A DNA stretch of 25,661 nucleotides from Bacteroidaceae bacterium (GTDB lineage: Bacteria; Bacteroidota; Bacteroidia; Bacteroidales; Bacteroidaceae). Position numbers and translations under genes: made by a program. The stretch is from NCBI GenBank assembly GCA_016302965.1, contig JAEDMP010000032.1:1-25661 (forward strand), written 5' to 3'. The notes beneath the pieces are model-generated. The model was given only the letters and a program-made list of their open reading frames with translations, did no database searches and was not told the origin of the DNA. Positions 16,793 to 24,607 of the stretch are shown here, in pieces. Each line of letters begins with the position of its first letter. Position 1 is the stretch's first letter.

Positions 16793-17440
16793 TCAGGGCA
16801 GCAAGAGGATGCAACAGGGAGCAATCACCACGCCCACGGCAAACCCACCCAATACCTGGGAGAGCGAATGCTGACGGAGAATCATACGACTGGTTCCGAG
16901 TGCTCCTGCCACCAGGATGGTGAGTGAAAGCCAGCCAACCGGATTGAACATGAAAATCTCACCAAAGGCGAAGAGAGCCCCCGCCACACCTCCGATAGCA
17001 GCCGTATGGGTGGATATCTTCCACCAGCTGTTGATGAGCGCACAAGCAATCTGTATAGCCAATGCACTCACGAGGATGCTACGCATGAAATGGGGAATAT
17101 GCAGCTGTTCCATCAGGTAGGTGCAGAGAAAATAACAGGCGATGGAGATGACATAAGGAACGGCACGCTTCTCGCGATGCCCCAACTCAATGAGGTTCCA
17201 TCCCTGATAATGCCGGTAAAGACGGATAATAGCCATGGGCATGAGCACCGTGAACCAATAGACGAGAATCAGCACCTGCAGCTTATAGAGCAGGGGCAGA
17301 AGGGTCAGATAGCTGAAGGCAAAGAGAGCCATCAGTCCCACAATGGGCAGATAGAGCGGATTAAAGACAGCGCTCAGCATCTGGGCTCCCATAATTAGAG
17401 CCTTCTGCCGGGTTATGATTTTTTTCTTTTTTCCTTTCAT
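16793..17440 (-). CDS. PAP2-like integral membrane phosphatase-family protein
   Basis: 215 residues with about six hydrophobic helices after a very basic start (MKGKKKKIITRQK). Two stretches recall PAP2/acid phosphatase motifs: KISTHTAAIGG (motif 2, usually SGH) and SRMILRQHSLSQVLGG (motif 3, usually SRxxxxxHxxxDV). The last acidic residue is Gln here, and motif 1 (KxxxxxxRP) is only vaguely present near GHREKRAVPY. It may be a lipid phosphatase working on undecaprenyl diphosphate or phosphatidyl lipids, or a member that has lost activity. ATG overlaps the rpoN stop as ATGA (17437-17440), implying translational coupling. Confidence 0.75.
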   Translation of the reverse strand: MKGKKKKIITRQKALIMGAQMLSAVFNPLYLPIVGLMALFAFSYLTLLPLLYKLQVLILVYWFTVLMPMAIIRLYRHYQGWNLIELGHREKRAVPYVISIACYFLCTYLMEQLHIPHFMRSILVSALAIQIACALINSWWKISTHTAAIGGVAGALFAFGEIFMFNPVGWLSLTILVAGALGTSRMILRQHSLSQVLGGFAVGVVIAPCCILLLP

Positions 17441-18957
17441 AATATTTTTCTCATGCGTGCTACGGGCAACCCCATCTGTTCCCGGTATTTAGCCACTGTC
17501 CGTCGGGCAATGGGGAAGCCCTTCTCTTTCATGAGTTCCTTGAGCGCATCGTCGGTCAGCGGCGAACGCTTATCCTCATGATCAATCAGGTCGCGCAACA
17601 CCACCTTCATCTCCCGGGTCGAGAGTTCCTCGCCATCCTCTGTGGTATATCCGTCGCTAAAGAAGTGGCGCAACGGGAAGATGCCCCACCTGGTCTGTGC
17701 ATACTTGCTGTTGCATACCCTTGAGATGGTGCTCATATCAAGACCTGTCACAGCCGCTATATCCTTAAGAATCATCGGTCGCAACAGCGACTCATCGCCC
17801 TCCTCGAAGTAGCGGTGTTGCCAGTTGATGATGGCCTTCATGGTCGTGGCAAGCGTACGTTTGCGGGTGTTCACGGCCTCGATGAATCCTCTGGCGGCTT
17901 CCACTTTCTGACGGGTATAGAGCAGAGCCTCCTTCATCTGTCGGCTCATGCCCTCCTTATGGTTGTTGTATTCCTCAAGCGTATCGGCAAATGACTGCGA
18001 CACCCTGAGCTCAGGCAACTCCTCCTGATTGAGGCTGAAGGTGACGGTACCGTCATCTTGGGATTCAACGATAAAGTCGGGAGTGATCTGTTGCATGCTC
18101 TGTTCCATGGCCTCCCCCATCGACGCTCCCGGCTTGGGATTAAGGCGCCGCAGTTCGGCAAAGAGAATACTGGCCTTTTCCCGGTTGAGATGGAGTGCAG
18201 TGACAATGCGGTCCCATCTCTTCCTGACGAAATCGTCATAGTAATGTCCTATCACCTTCATCATGAGCGATGTGAGTTCCGACGGATCCCTTCTCTCCAC
18301 CTGAAGCATCAGACACTCCTGCAAAGTACGTGCCCCGATACCAGCCGGATCGAAATCGTGCAGACATCTCACCACGTCTTCAATCTCTTCAGGAGTGACA
18401 TCAATGTTATGGTAGACAGCAAGTTCATCCGAGATGGCCCCGTTTGACTTTCTGAGTAGTCCGTCATTGTCGAGCGAACCAATCAGATAGTCCATGATAA
18501 CCTTCTGACGTTCGGTCAGTGGAGCCTCAATGACCTGTTGCTGCAACTGATCATAGAAGGACAGCACATTGCCGTAGACCATCTCCTCCTCTTTTCCATC
18601 AGCATAATTCTCACGGGGTCCGTAGACAGGCAGTTCTTCATCATCACGTCCGATGCTGGCAAGAGCCTCGTCGAGAGCCGATTGTCGCTCCTCCCGTTCG
18701 TTCTGCGCCTCGAAGTCATCATTGCCCTCGAGGTCTTCATCAGGATTATCGGCATCGGCACCCATGGTTACCGGGTCCTCACCCGAGGGATTCTCCTCCA
18801 GTGCGGGATTATCGTTCATCTCGGTGTTCACCCGGTCGATGAGTTGTCCCAAAGGCAACTCCACCAGTTGCGCCTGCAAAAGCTGTTGCTGCGTGATGGC
18901 CTGCGTCTGTTTGAGCGCCATCTCTTGTTTCTGAACCTGAATCTGACCTTGTTCCAT
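17437..18957 (-). CDS. rpoN: RNA polymerase sigma-54 factor
   Basis: 506 residues. Directs RNA polymerase to -24/-12 promoters, which need AAA activators. Region I is Gln-rich (LKQTQAITQQQLLQAQLVELP). A very acidic region II follows (DADNPDEDLEGNDDFE), then the core-binding domain, the helix-turn-helix near MSTISRVCNSKYAQ with WGIFPLRHFF, and the RpoN box ARRTVAKYRE near the C terminus. All regions are present, so it should be functional. It is the first gene of a run that continues into the PAP2-like gene (4-bp overlap), purE and ispG. No sigma-54 activator is in the window. Confidence 0.96.
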   Translation of the reverse strand: MEQGQIQVQKQEMALKQTQAITQQQLLQAQLVELPLGQLIDRVNTEMNDNPALEENPSGEDPVTMGADADNPDEDLEGNDDFEAQNEREERQSALDEALASIGRDDEELPVYGPRENYADGKEEEMVYGNVLSFYDQLQQQVIEAPLTERQKVIMDYLIGSLDNDGLLRKSNGAISDELAVYHNIDVTPEEIEDVVRCLHDFDPAGIGARTLQECLMLQVERRDPSELTSLMMKVIGHYYDDFVRKRWDRIVTALHLNREKASILFAELRRLNPKPGASMGEAMEQSMQQITPDFIVESQDDGTVTFSLNQEELPELRVSQSFADTLEEYNNHKEGMSRQMKEALLYTRQKVEAARGFIEAVNTRKRTLATTMKAIINWQHRYFEEGDESLLRPMILKDIAAVTGLDMSTISRVCNSKYAQTRWGIFPLRHFFSDGYTTEDGEELSTREMKVVLRDLIDHEDKRSPLTDDALKELMKEKGFPIARRTVAKYREQMGLPVARMRKIL

Positions 18958-19012
18958 TTTCGGATTGGTTATGCCTGTTTCAATACATAAGGGGCGTTAC
19001 TTGATTTGGCTG

Positions 19013-19020
19013 CAAAATTA
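19013..19020 (-). promoter_or_regulatory. -7 element upstream of rpoN
   Basis: TAATTTTG on the minus strand is an exact TAnnTTTG match 56 bp before the rpoN ATG, without a clear TTTG at -33. The 130-bp spacer to the protease gene contains no obvious terminator. Confidence 0.5.
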
Positions 19021-19087
19021 GGCAAAATATCTGAGAATGCCCCATATTTTGTGATGAATTATCGATAGCTGCCATGAATTAGGCCTA

Positions 19088-20464
19088 TTATCTGCGTGTC
19101 AGCTGCTTCACCTGCGTATTGGAGATGATATTGGCGGCTGTTTTCGTATTCCTGCCTACTACGAGCCGTTTCAGCCGCTTGCAGTTGGCAAAAGCTCCGC
19201 TCCCGATGGTCAGCACGCTTTGTGGCAGTTCCACGTCGGTCAGTCGGGTACAACTGTTGAACGCATTGGCATCAATGTTTTCCAGCGAGTTGGGCAACTG
19301 GATACCGGTCAGGCAGAAGCAGCCTGAGAAGGCTCCTCTCCGGATGCGGTTGAGCACGGGATGGACGGTCACCTCATTGAGCAGCGGACAGTTGGCCACT
19401 GCGTATGCACTCAGTTCGGGCAGCATCTTGGGCAGCGAGAGATAGGTGAGCGTGGCACAACCAAAGAATGCCGAGTCGGGCATGGCAATCAATGCCGTCT
19501 CGCTCAAGTCGATGGTAGCGAGCTGCCCGCTTCGTTCCCCTCTGCGTCCGCCACCAGCCAGCTGTCTGAGCAGAGCGATATCCTGAGCGTTGATAAGTCC
19601 GCTCACCTTCAGGTGATGGAGCGTCTGCCAGTCGGCATCACTGATTTGCAGGTGGAGCTGTCCTGCCTTCTCGCAAATGACACGCCTGATACGGGGTTGC
19701 CATCCATTTGCAGCCGCCCCTATGACCATACGCTGGTTCTGGGTGAAGCCATAGAGCGTGTCGGGGTCGTAATAGCCGTTGCGCTTGCCACCCCATCCGA
19801 AGTTCACATGCACGGTTGAGTCCTTGCACCCGTCAATGAGAAAGACGTGTGCAAAATTCTTGCCCTTCTGTCCGCGTATCATTACGGGGCGCCCGGCCTT
19901 GAGCTCCTGGAATATCCAGTCATTCCACAGCCGCTTTCCGGCCTTGCCTTTCATGCGGCTTTTGTCCACCACGTGCATGTAACGGCTCATGCCGAAGTAT
20001 TTCTTCATGCCGGCCACCACCTCGTTGAGTTTGGTAGAACTGGCGGTCTGCTGGTAGTTGGTGAGGGCAGCAATGCCACAGTCGCGTATCAGTCTTGCCA
20101 CTGCTTTCTGCTCTTCTGCCTGAGCCGTGTCTATCCTATTGGGCATGAGCTGCCAGTCATAGCTTCTGCCCAGCAGCTCACATCGGCTGACAGAACGGGT
20201 GGCATGCATCAACTGCGACATAGCCAATGGGGCACATCCGGCATAGACATGCTGCTCGCTGGAGTCGATGAGCACCGTCGGACAATAGCGGCTGTAGGGA
20301 TACCACTGCGCCCATTCGGCTGTCACAAGAGGTGCTATCTCTTCGGCAAAGAGATATTTTTCCTGGGCGTTGCAGACGGCTGTTGTCAAAACAGCCGCCA
20401 TCATCCAACCTATTCTTTCCACCTTGTCGACAGGTATCATGAAGAATCTTGTTATCCTATTCAT
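19088..20464 (-). CDS. Secreted C10 (streptopain-like) cysteine protease with C-terminal leucine-rich repeats
   Basis: 458 residues from the ATG at 20464, which follows an AGAAAGAG stretch; ATG 20482 is an alternative. An N-terminal signal region (GWMMAAVLTTAVCNA) suggests export with cleavage before QEKYLF. Catalytic Cys77 lies in YAGCAPLAMSQLM and His206 in NFAHVFLIDG. HVNFGWGGKRNGYY is the C10 Trp motif. Residues from about 300 on form BspA-type LRR_5 repeats (FFGCATLTYLSLP, AFNSCTRLTDVELP, AFANCKRLKRLVVG). Relatives include SpeB and interpain A. The catalytic Cys sits about 41 residues after the predicted cleavage site, leaving no room for the usual inhibitory propeptide. No type IX sorting domain is visible. 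It probably degrades or binds host or dietary protein in the periplasm or at the surface. Confidence 0.85.
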   Translation of the reverse strand: MNRITRFFMIPVDKVERIGWMMAAVLTTAVCNAQEKYLFAEEIAPLVTAEWAQWYPYSRYCPTVLIDSSEQHVYAGCAPLAMSQLMHATRSVSRCELLGRSYDWQLMPNRIDTAQAEEQKAVARLIRDCGIAALTNYQQTASSTKLNEVVAGMKKYFGMSRYMHVVDKSRMKGKAGKRLWNDWIFQELKAGRPVMIRGQKGKNFAHVFLIDGCKDSTVHVNFGWGGKRNGYYDPDTLYGFTQNQRMVIGAAANGWQPRIRRVICEKAGQLHLQISDADWQTLHHLKVSGLINAQDIALLRQLAGGGRRGERSGQLATIDLSETALIAMPDSAFFGCATLTYLSLPKMLPELSAYAVANCPLLNEVTVHPVLNRIRRGAFSGCFCLTGIQLPNSLENIDANAFNSCTRLTDVELPQSVLTIGSGAFANCKRLKRLVVGRNTKTAANIISNTQVKQLTRR

Positions 20465-20523
20465 CTCTTTCTGATAAATCATTTTGTCATTCAAACAAAA
20501 CAGCCAGTCCAAAAACGCAAAAT

Positions 20524-20580
20524 GCAGGCACTCCACGCGCCCATCCCTCTGATAGAGAGGAAAAGCGTCGGAGTGCCTGC
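20524..20580 (-). terminator. Terminator of the kduI-kduD unit
   Basis: Perfect 11-bp arms, GCAGGCACTCC (20524-20534) and its complement (20570-20580), enclose a 35-nt loop with an inner CCTCT/AGAGG stem. On the minus strand the hairpin starts 24 nt after the kduD stop and is followed by ATTTTGCGTTTTT. Confidence 0.8.
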
Positions 20581-20603
20581 TATGCAGTACTTGAATTGCG
20601 TGC

Positions 20604-21407
20604 TTACTGGGGCTGCTTGCCGATATAGGCGAGAATACCACCGTCCACATAGAGCACGTGGCCGTTGACAGCGTCGGAGGCATGAGAAGCCAGGAACACA
20701 GCGGGACCGCCCAGTTCCTCGGGCTCCAGCCAGCGTCCGGCGGGAGTCTTGGCGCAGATGAATGAGTCAAAGGGGTGACGGCTGCCGTCAGGCTGACGCT
20801 CACGCAGAGGAGCGGTCTGGGGAGTGGCGATGTAGCCCGGGCCGATACCATTGCACTGGATGTTGTACTCACCATACTCAGAGCAGATGTTGCGGGTGAG
20901 CATCTTCAGACCACCCTTGGCGGCAGCGTAGGCAGAAACGGTCTCGCGTCCCAGCTCGCTCATCATCGAGCAGATGTTGATAATCTTACCTTCGCGGCGC
21001 TCCATCATCTCGGGGATAACGGCAGAAGAAACGATAAACGGACCAACGAGGTCGATGTCGATTACCTGCTGGAACTCGGCGCGCTTCATCTCGTGCATGG
21101 GGATGCGCTTGATGATACCGGCATTGTTGACGAGTATGTCAATCTGACCTACCTCCTCATGGATTTTCTCCACGAGTGCCTTCACTGCATCTTCGTTGGT
21201 TACGTCGCAAACATAGCCCTTCACGTTCTCGATGCCTGCCTCCTTGTAGTTGGCAAGTCCGCGCTCGAGGGCAGCCTCATTGATGTCGTTGAAGATAATG
21301 GTCTTGATGCCGGCGGCCACGAATGCCTTGGCAATGTTGAAGCCGATACCGTAGGAAGCACCTGTAATCCAGGCGTTCTTTCCTTCCAATGAAAATGGAT
21401 TGTTCAT
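20604..21407 (-). CDS. kduD: 2-dehydro-3-deoxy-D-gluconate 5-dehydrogenase (SDR family)
   Basis: 267 residues, a classical short-chain dehydrogenase. The cofactor loop is TGASYGIG (15-22), NNAG is at 94-97, and the catalytic Ser147, Tyr160 and Lys164 are in order. KduD interconverts 2,5-diketo-3-deoxygluconate and 2-keto-3-deoxygluconate with NAD(P)H. By sequence alone it could be a gluconate 5-dehydrogenase, but its place directly after kduI (70 bp, same strand) makes KduD the better call. It ends just before the terminator at 20524-20580. Confidence 0.93.
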   Translation of the reverse strand: MNNPFSLEGKNAWITGASYGIGFNIAKAFVAAGIKTIIFNDINEAALERGLANYKEAGIENVKGYVCDVTNEDAVKALVEKIHEEVGQIDILVNNAGIIKRIPMHEMKRAEFQQVIDIDLVGPFIVSSAVIPEMMERREGKIINICSMMSELGRETVSAYAAAKGGLKMLTRNICSEYGEYNIQCNGIGPGYIATPQTAPLRERQPDGSRHPFDSFICAKTPAGRWLEPEELGGPAVFLASHASDAVNGHVLYVDGGILAYIGKQPQ

Positions 21408-21477
21408 AGCTGTATTGTTGATTGGTATAAATGGGTTATTGTCAGTTTTGAAAAGATTCCCTCTTGCAGGGATGGGC

Positions 21478-22323
21478 TTACTTCAGGTCGGTGATGAGCG
21501 AGAAGTCCTGGTCGCCATAGTCGAGGTTTTCGCCTCCCATACCCCAGATGAAGGTATAGTTGTGGGTAGCGGCTGCGCTGTGGATGCTCCATTCGGGAGA
21601 GAGCACAGCCTGGTCGCCCTTCATCCAGATGTGGCGGGTCTCGTTCACCTCACCCATGAAGTGGCAGACAGCCTGGTCTTCGGGCACCTCAAAGTAGAAA
21701 TAGGCCTCCATGCGGCGGCTGTGTACGTGGGCAGGCATGGTGTTCCATACGCTTCCCGTGGCGAGTTCGGTCATACCCATCTGCAACTGGCAGGTGGGGA
21801 GCACCTGGTTGACGATCATCTTGTTGATGTTGCGCTCGTTGCTCATCTCGAGCGAACCCATGTGAGCCACTACAGCGTCCTGCTTGGTAATCTTCTTGCA
21901 GGGATAGGCGGCATGGGCGGTGGTGGAGTTGAAGTAGAACTTGGCGGGGTTCTGGCTGTCCTTGGAGGCGAACACCACGTCACGGTCGCCGCGTCCGATA
22001 TAGAGAGCCTCCTTGAAGCCGAGCGTATAGGTCTCGTCGCCCACCTTCACGATGCCTTCACCCTGTCCCACGTTGAAGATACCCACCTCACGTCTGGTTG
22101 TGAAGAAGTCGGCCTTCAGGGGGTCGATGGCTTCGAGTTTGAGTTCCTCGTTGACAGGCATGGCACCTCCCACCACCATACGGTCATACATGGAGTACAC
22201 CATGTTCACCTCGTCGGCAGCAAACACCTTCTCGATCAGGAAGTCGCGGCGTATGCGGGTTGTGTCATAACTCTTGGCATCCTCGGGGTGGGATGCGTAG
22301 CGGATTTCATAATTTGTCTTCAT
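21478..22323 (-). CDS. kduI: 5-dehydro-4-deoxy-D-glucuronate isomerase
   Basis: 281 residues, a two-cupin-like metal isomerase. It turns 4-deoxy-L-threo-5-hexosulose uronate, released from unsaturated pectin or glycosaminoglycan oligosaccharides, into 2,5-diketo-3-deoxygluconate. The zinc ligands align exactly with the E. coli enzyme, offset by three: His199, His201, Glu206 (in PAHVHSRRMEAY) and His248 (WSIHSAAATHNY). It forms a two-gene unit with kduD. No kdgK/kdgA, lyase or transporter is nearby, so the rest of the pathway must lie elsewhere. Confidence 0.96.
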   Translation of the reverse strand: MKTNYEIRYASHPEDAKSYDTTRIRRDFLIEKVFAADEVNMVYSMYDRMVVGGAMPVNEELKLEAIDPLKADFFTTRREVGIFNVGQGEGIVKVGDETYTLGFKEALYIGRGDRDVVFASKDSQNPAKFYFNSTTAHAAYPCKKITKQDAVVAHMGSLEMSNERNINKMIVNQVLPTCQLQMGMTELATGSVWNTMPAHVHSRRMEAYFYFEVPEDQAVCHFMGEVNETRHIWMKGDQAVLSPEWSIHSAAATHNYTFIWGMGGENLDYGDQDFSLITDLK

Positions 22324-22476
22324 CTTCGTTTGCTATAAATAGGGTTATATAATTTTCTGATTTTGTCGCAGTTGTTGCGGATGACAGAGCAACTCTCTTG
22401 AGGCAGTTTGCATCAGCGCCTGCCACCGTCTCTTCTCTGCCGATACCTGTAGATATGTTTCGTAGATATTATCGTG

Positions 22477-22484
22477 CAAAGATA
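22477..22484 (-). promoter_or_regulatory. -7 element upstream of kduI
   Basis: TATCTTTG on the minus strand is an exact TAnnTTTG match with no TTTG at -33, which would suit an activator-dependent catabolic promoter. It implies a leader of about 148 nt containing small hairpins (GGCAG/CTGCC and GTTG/CAAC). The remaining 125 bp up to the next ATPase gene are A/T-rich without a clear terminator. Confidence 0.6.
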
Positions 22485-22611
22485 CACTTTTTTCCGTGGC
22501 CTACCTAATTATTCACAATTTTTATGTCTTTTCTACCTTATTTCTTTGTATTTCGCAAACAGAGTAAGCGGTTTGACCATATCGTCATCGAAGACCCAAA
22601 ACATCAAAATC

Positions 22612-24378
22612 CTATCCGTTTCCCACTTCTTCGCAAGCCACCATCACCACTCCCTTATAGACAACAATGACCTTGTGGAGGGTGGTATGTCCGATATGGT
22701 CGTTCACGTTGAGCGTCTCGGCATAGCGGCACACCTGGGCTTGGGCCTGATTGACGGCGGCAGCCACCTCGGCCTCCGTAGCCTGGCTCTTCAGGTATTT
22801 CAGTTCGATGATATAGGAGTGCTCCATGTCCGTGAATACCTCGTATCGCGGACAGAGGAAAATGTCTGCATAACCATTCTGGTTGTCAAGCTCGGAGACG
22901 GGGCGGTAGTAACTGCACTGGCTCGTCAGGGCGAGCGTGTAGCCATGCACGAAAGCCTCGCCTTTCTGACGGTCGCGCTGCGAGGCGTAGGTATAGATGC
23001 TGTCGGCGATGTACTGGAAGAAGGGCTTGAAGTCGCCATCGTAGGCCATGTTCTCCTCCAACTGTCCGAGCCGGTAGCTGTCGGCTTCGAGATGATTGTC
23101 GTGATAGTTGTCCAGGAGATAGGTGTATATCTGTTCGCGTACCACCTCGTTGGGAATGGTAAACTTTGGCTTGCCCCGATGGAAACCGCCGATAGTCACC
23201 AACCCGAAATAGTAGAGCAGACTGACGAAGTTGTCATCTTTGGCAATGTTTTCTGCAGGGAATCCCTCCTTCAACTCTCCCGTCACATAGCCTTGTGACA
23301 CCAAGGTCTGGATGATGGAGGCATCATGCCTGAATTCCTTATCCTTGCGGATGAGCATGCGCAACTTATTGTAATCCACACGGATGTTCTCATCAATCAT
23401 CCGGTCTGGAATCCAACAACCATTGTCTATATATTTATAAAGGAACGAGAGTACCATATTCGAGTTGTACATGGTGGTCTCGCCGTATGCTTTCTTGGCA
23501 AAGCAGTAGTTGTCGTAGTAGGGCTTCATGATCTCGATGAGTTCATCGATGGAGTGATGGAACTCATGATGCTGGCTGTAGTAGCTGAGCATCTCGCGCA
23601 CTTCGGTCTCGGTGAATCCCACCATCTCGTTGAAACTATAGTCCAGTGAGTAGTTGGTGCCGATATTGAAGCCGCTGGTGAGGTCGTCGAGGGTCACGGG
23701 ACTGACACCGGTGATGAAGACACGCTCGAGACTCGAATAGGTACCCGCCTTGATGGTGTCGAAGAAGGTGCGCAGATAGCCTGTCCCGTGCGTCTCACCC
23801 CTGTATTCATCCAGCCGTGCGGCATCCGAGAGGATATGGTTGGTGAAGTGATCGTATTCGTCGATGAAGAGATAGATCTTCAGTCCGGCCCTGTCGCACA
23901 CGTCGTAAAGATACTCCAACTGTTCTACACACCCGTTCTTTGTCTTCAGGGTTTCCCGGGTACCGCTTGGCAGGAGGGCAGCATACGATTCGCAGAAAGA
24001 GTTGAACCGCGTATTGCAATGGGCATCCATCTTGTTGTGGTAATTGCCCAGGTCGGCATTGATGACGGCGAAGTTGAGATAGAGGACGAGATACTTGTTG
24101 TGGTTGGGTGTGGGGTGTTTCCCGATATACAAATCCCCATACAGTTGTTCGAACTGGTCCTTCTGGTTGATGTCGTAATAGTGATGCAGCATCGACATGG
24201 TGAGACTCTTGCCGAAGCGGCGGGGACGGATGAAGAAGAAGAACTTGTTGGCTTCTTCCACTTTTTCGATGAACCGTGTCTTGTCCACATAGTAACAGTC
24301 ATCCTCGCGGATTGCCACAAAGTTCATCATACCATACGGGATGCGTTTTGCCTTCTGCTTGCTTGTCTTCTCTTCCAT
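22612..24378 (-). CDS. AAA-ATPase-like / PD-(D/E)XK nuclease-fold protein, complete
   Basis: 588 residues. The same superfamily as the gene at 1-1472 but complete and diverged. N-terminal IPYGMMNF and YYVDKTRFIEKV lead into the P-loop RPRRFGKS (51-58). Walker B is FIDEYD (171-176), then FITGVSPV, a YDNYCF block, and C-terminal NGYADIFL plus YIIELKY, the Asp and E-x-K residues of the nuclease fold. ATG 24378 is chosen over a TTG at 24408 because that TTG lies inside the TAACTTTG promoter box and would not be transcribed. Role unknown; many copies occur per Bacteroidetes genome. It follows a 490-bp gene-free region with the GTAC array. Confidence 0.9.
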   Translation of the reverse strand: MEEKTSKQKAKRIPYGMMNFVAIREDDCYYVDKTRFIEKVEEANKFFFFIRPRRFGKSLTMSMLHHYYDINQKDQFEQLYGDLYIGKHPTPNHNKYLVLYLNFAVINADLGNYHNKMDAHCNTRFNSFCESYAALLPSGTRETLKTKNGCVEQLEYLYDVCDRAGLKIYLFIDEYDHFTNHILSDAARLDEYRGETHGTGYLRTFFDTIKAGTYSSLERVFITGVSPVTLDDLTSGFNIGTNYSLDYSFNEMVGFTETEVREMLSYYSQHHEFHHSIDELIEIMKPYYDNYCFAKKAYGETTMYNSNMVLSFLYKYIDNGCWIPDRMIDENIRVDYNKLRMLIRKDKEFRHDASIIQTLVSQGYVTGELKEGFPAENIAKDDNFVSLLYYFGLVTIGGFHRGKPKFTIPNEVVREQIYTYLLDNYHDNHLEADSYRLGQLEENMAYDGDFKPFFQYIADSIYTYASQRDRQKGEAFVHGYTLALTSQCSYYRPVSELDNQNGYADIFLCPRYEVFTDMEHSYIIELKYLKSQATEAEVAAAVNQAQAQVCRYAETLNVNDHIGHTTLHKVIVVYKGVVMVACEEVGNG

Positions 24379-24405
24379 CTTGCTGCTGTTTTTCTGTTCA
24401 ACAGG

Positions 24406-24413
24406 CAAAGTTA
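24406..24413 (-). promoter_or_regulatory. -7 element of the second ATPase gene
   Basis: TAACTTTG on the minus strand, exact match, about 28 bp before the ATG at 24378. It predicts a short leader of about 20 nt. No TTTG is found at the -33 position. Confidence 0.6.
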
Positions 24414-24491
24414 AACAAAATATATGGAAAGGAGATGTATTCCCCTCGCTTTTAACAATTATTTGTGATAGTGCTTCGCATTAATAATAAG

Positions 24492-24518
24492 CGGTGGAGA
24501 ATTTGGGATGCTCCACCG
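24492..24518 (-). terminator. Orphan hairpin, possible terminator
   Basis: Perfect 8-bp arms CGGTGGAG (24492-24499) and CTCCACCG (24511-24518) with an 11-nt loop. On the minus strand it is followed by CTTATTATTAAT, a weak T-rich tail. No gene ends here, so if it terminates anything it is a transcript starting inside the GTAC-array region. Confidence 0.5.
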
Positions 24519-24607
24519 TCTGACAAATGCTCTTATTTGAGAACGTATTTGGACAGATATTCAACGGAGATATGATAAGTGACCCTGAATGCCCTATCCT
24601 TGTGGCA

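Noticed and set aside
20465..20875. Long N-terminal extension of the C10 protease
   Set aside because: It reads through the kduD 3' end in another frame and across the kdu terminator, and it would bury the signal peptide.
24379..24408. TTG start of the second ATPase at 24408
   Set aside because: The TTG is part of the TAACTTTG promoter element and lies upstream of the expected transcription start.
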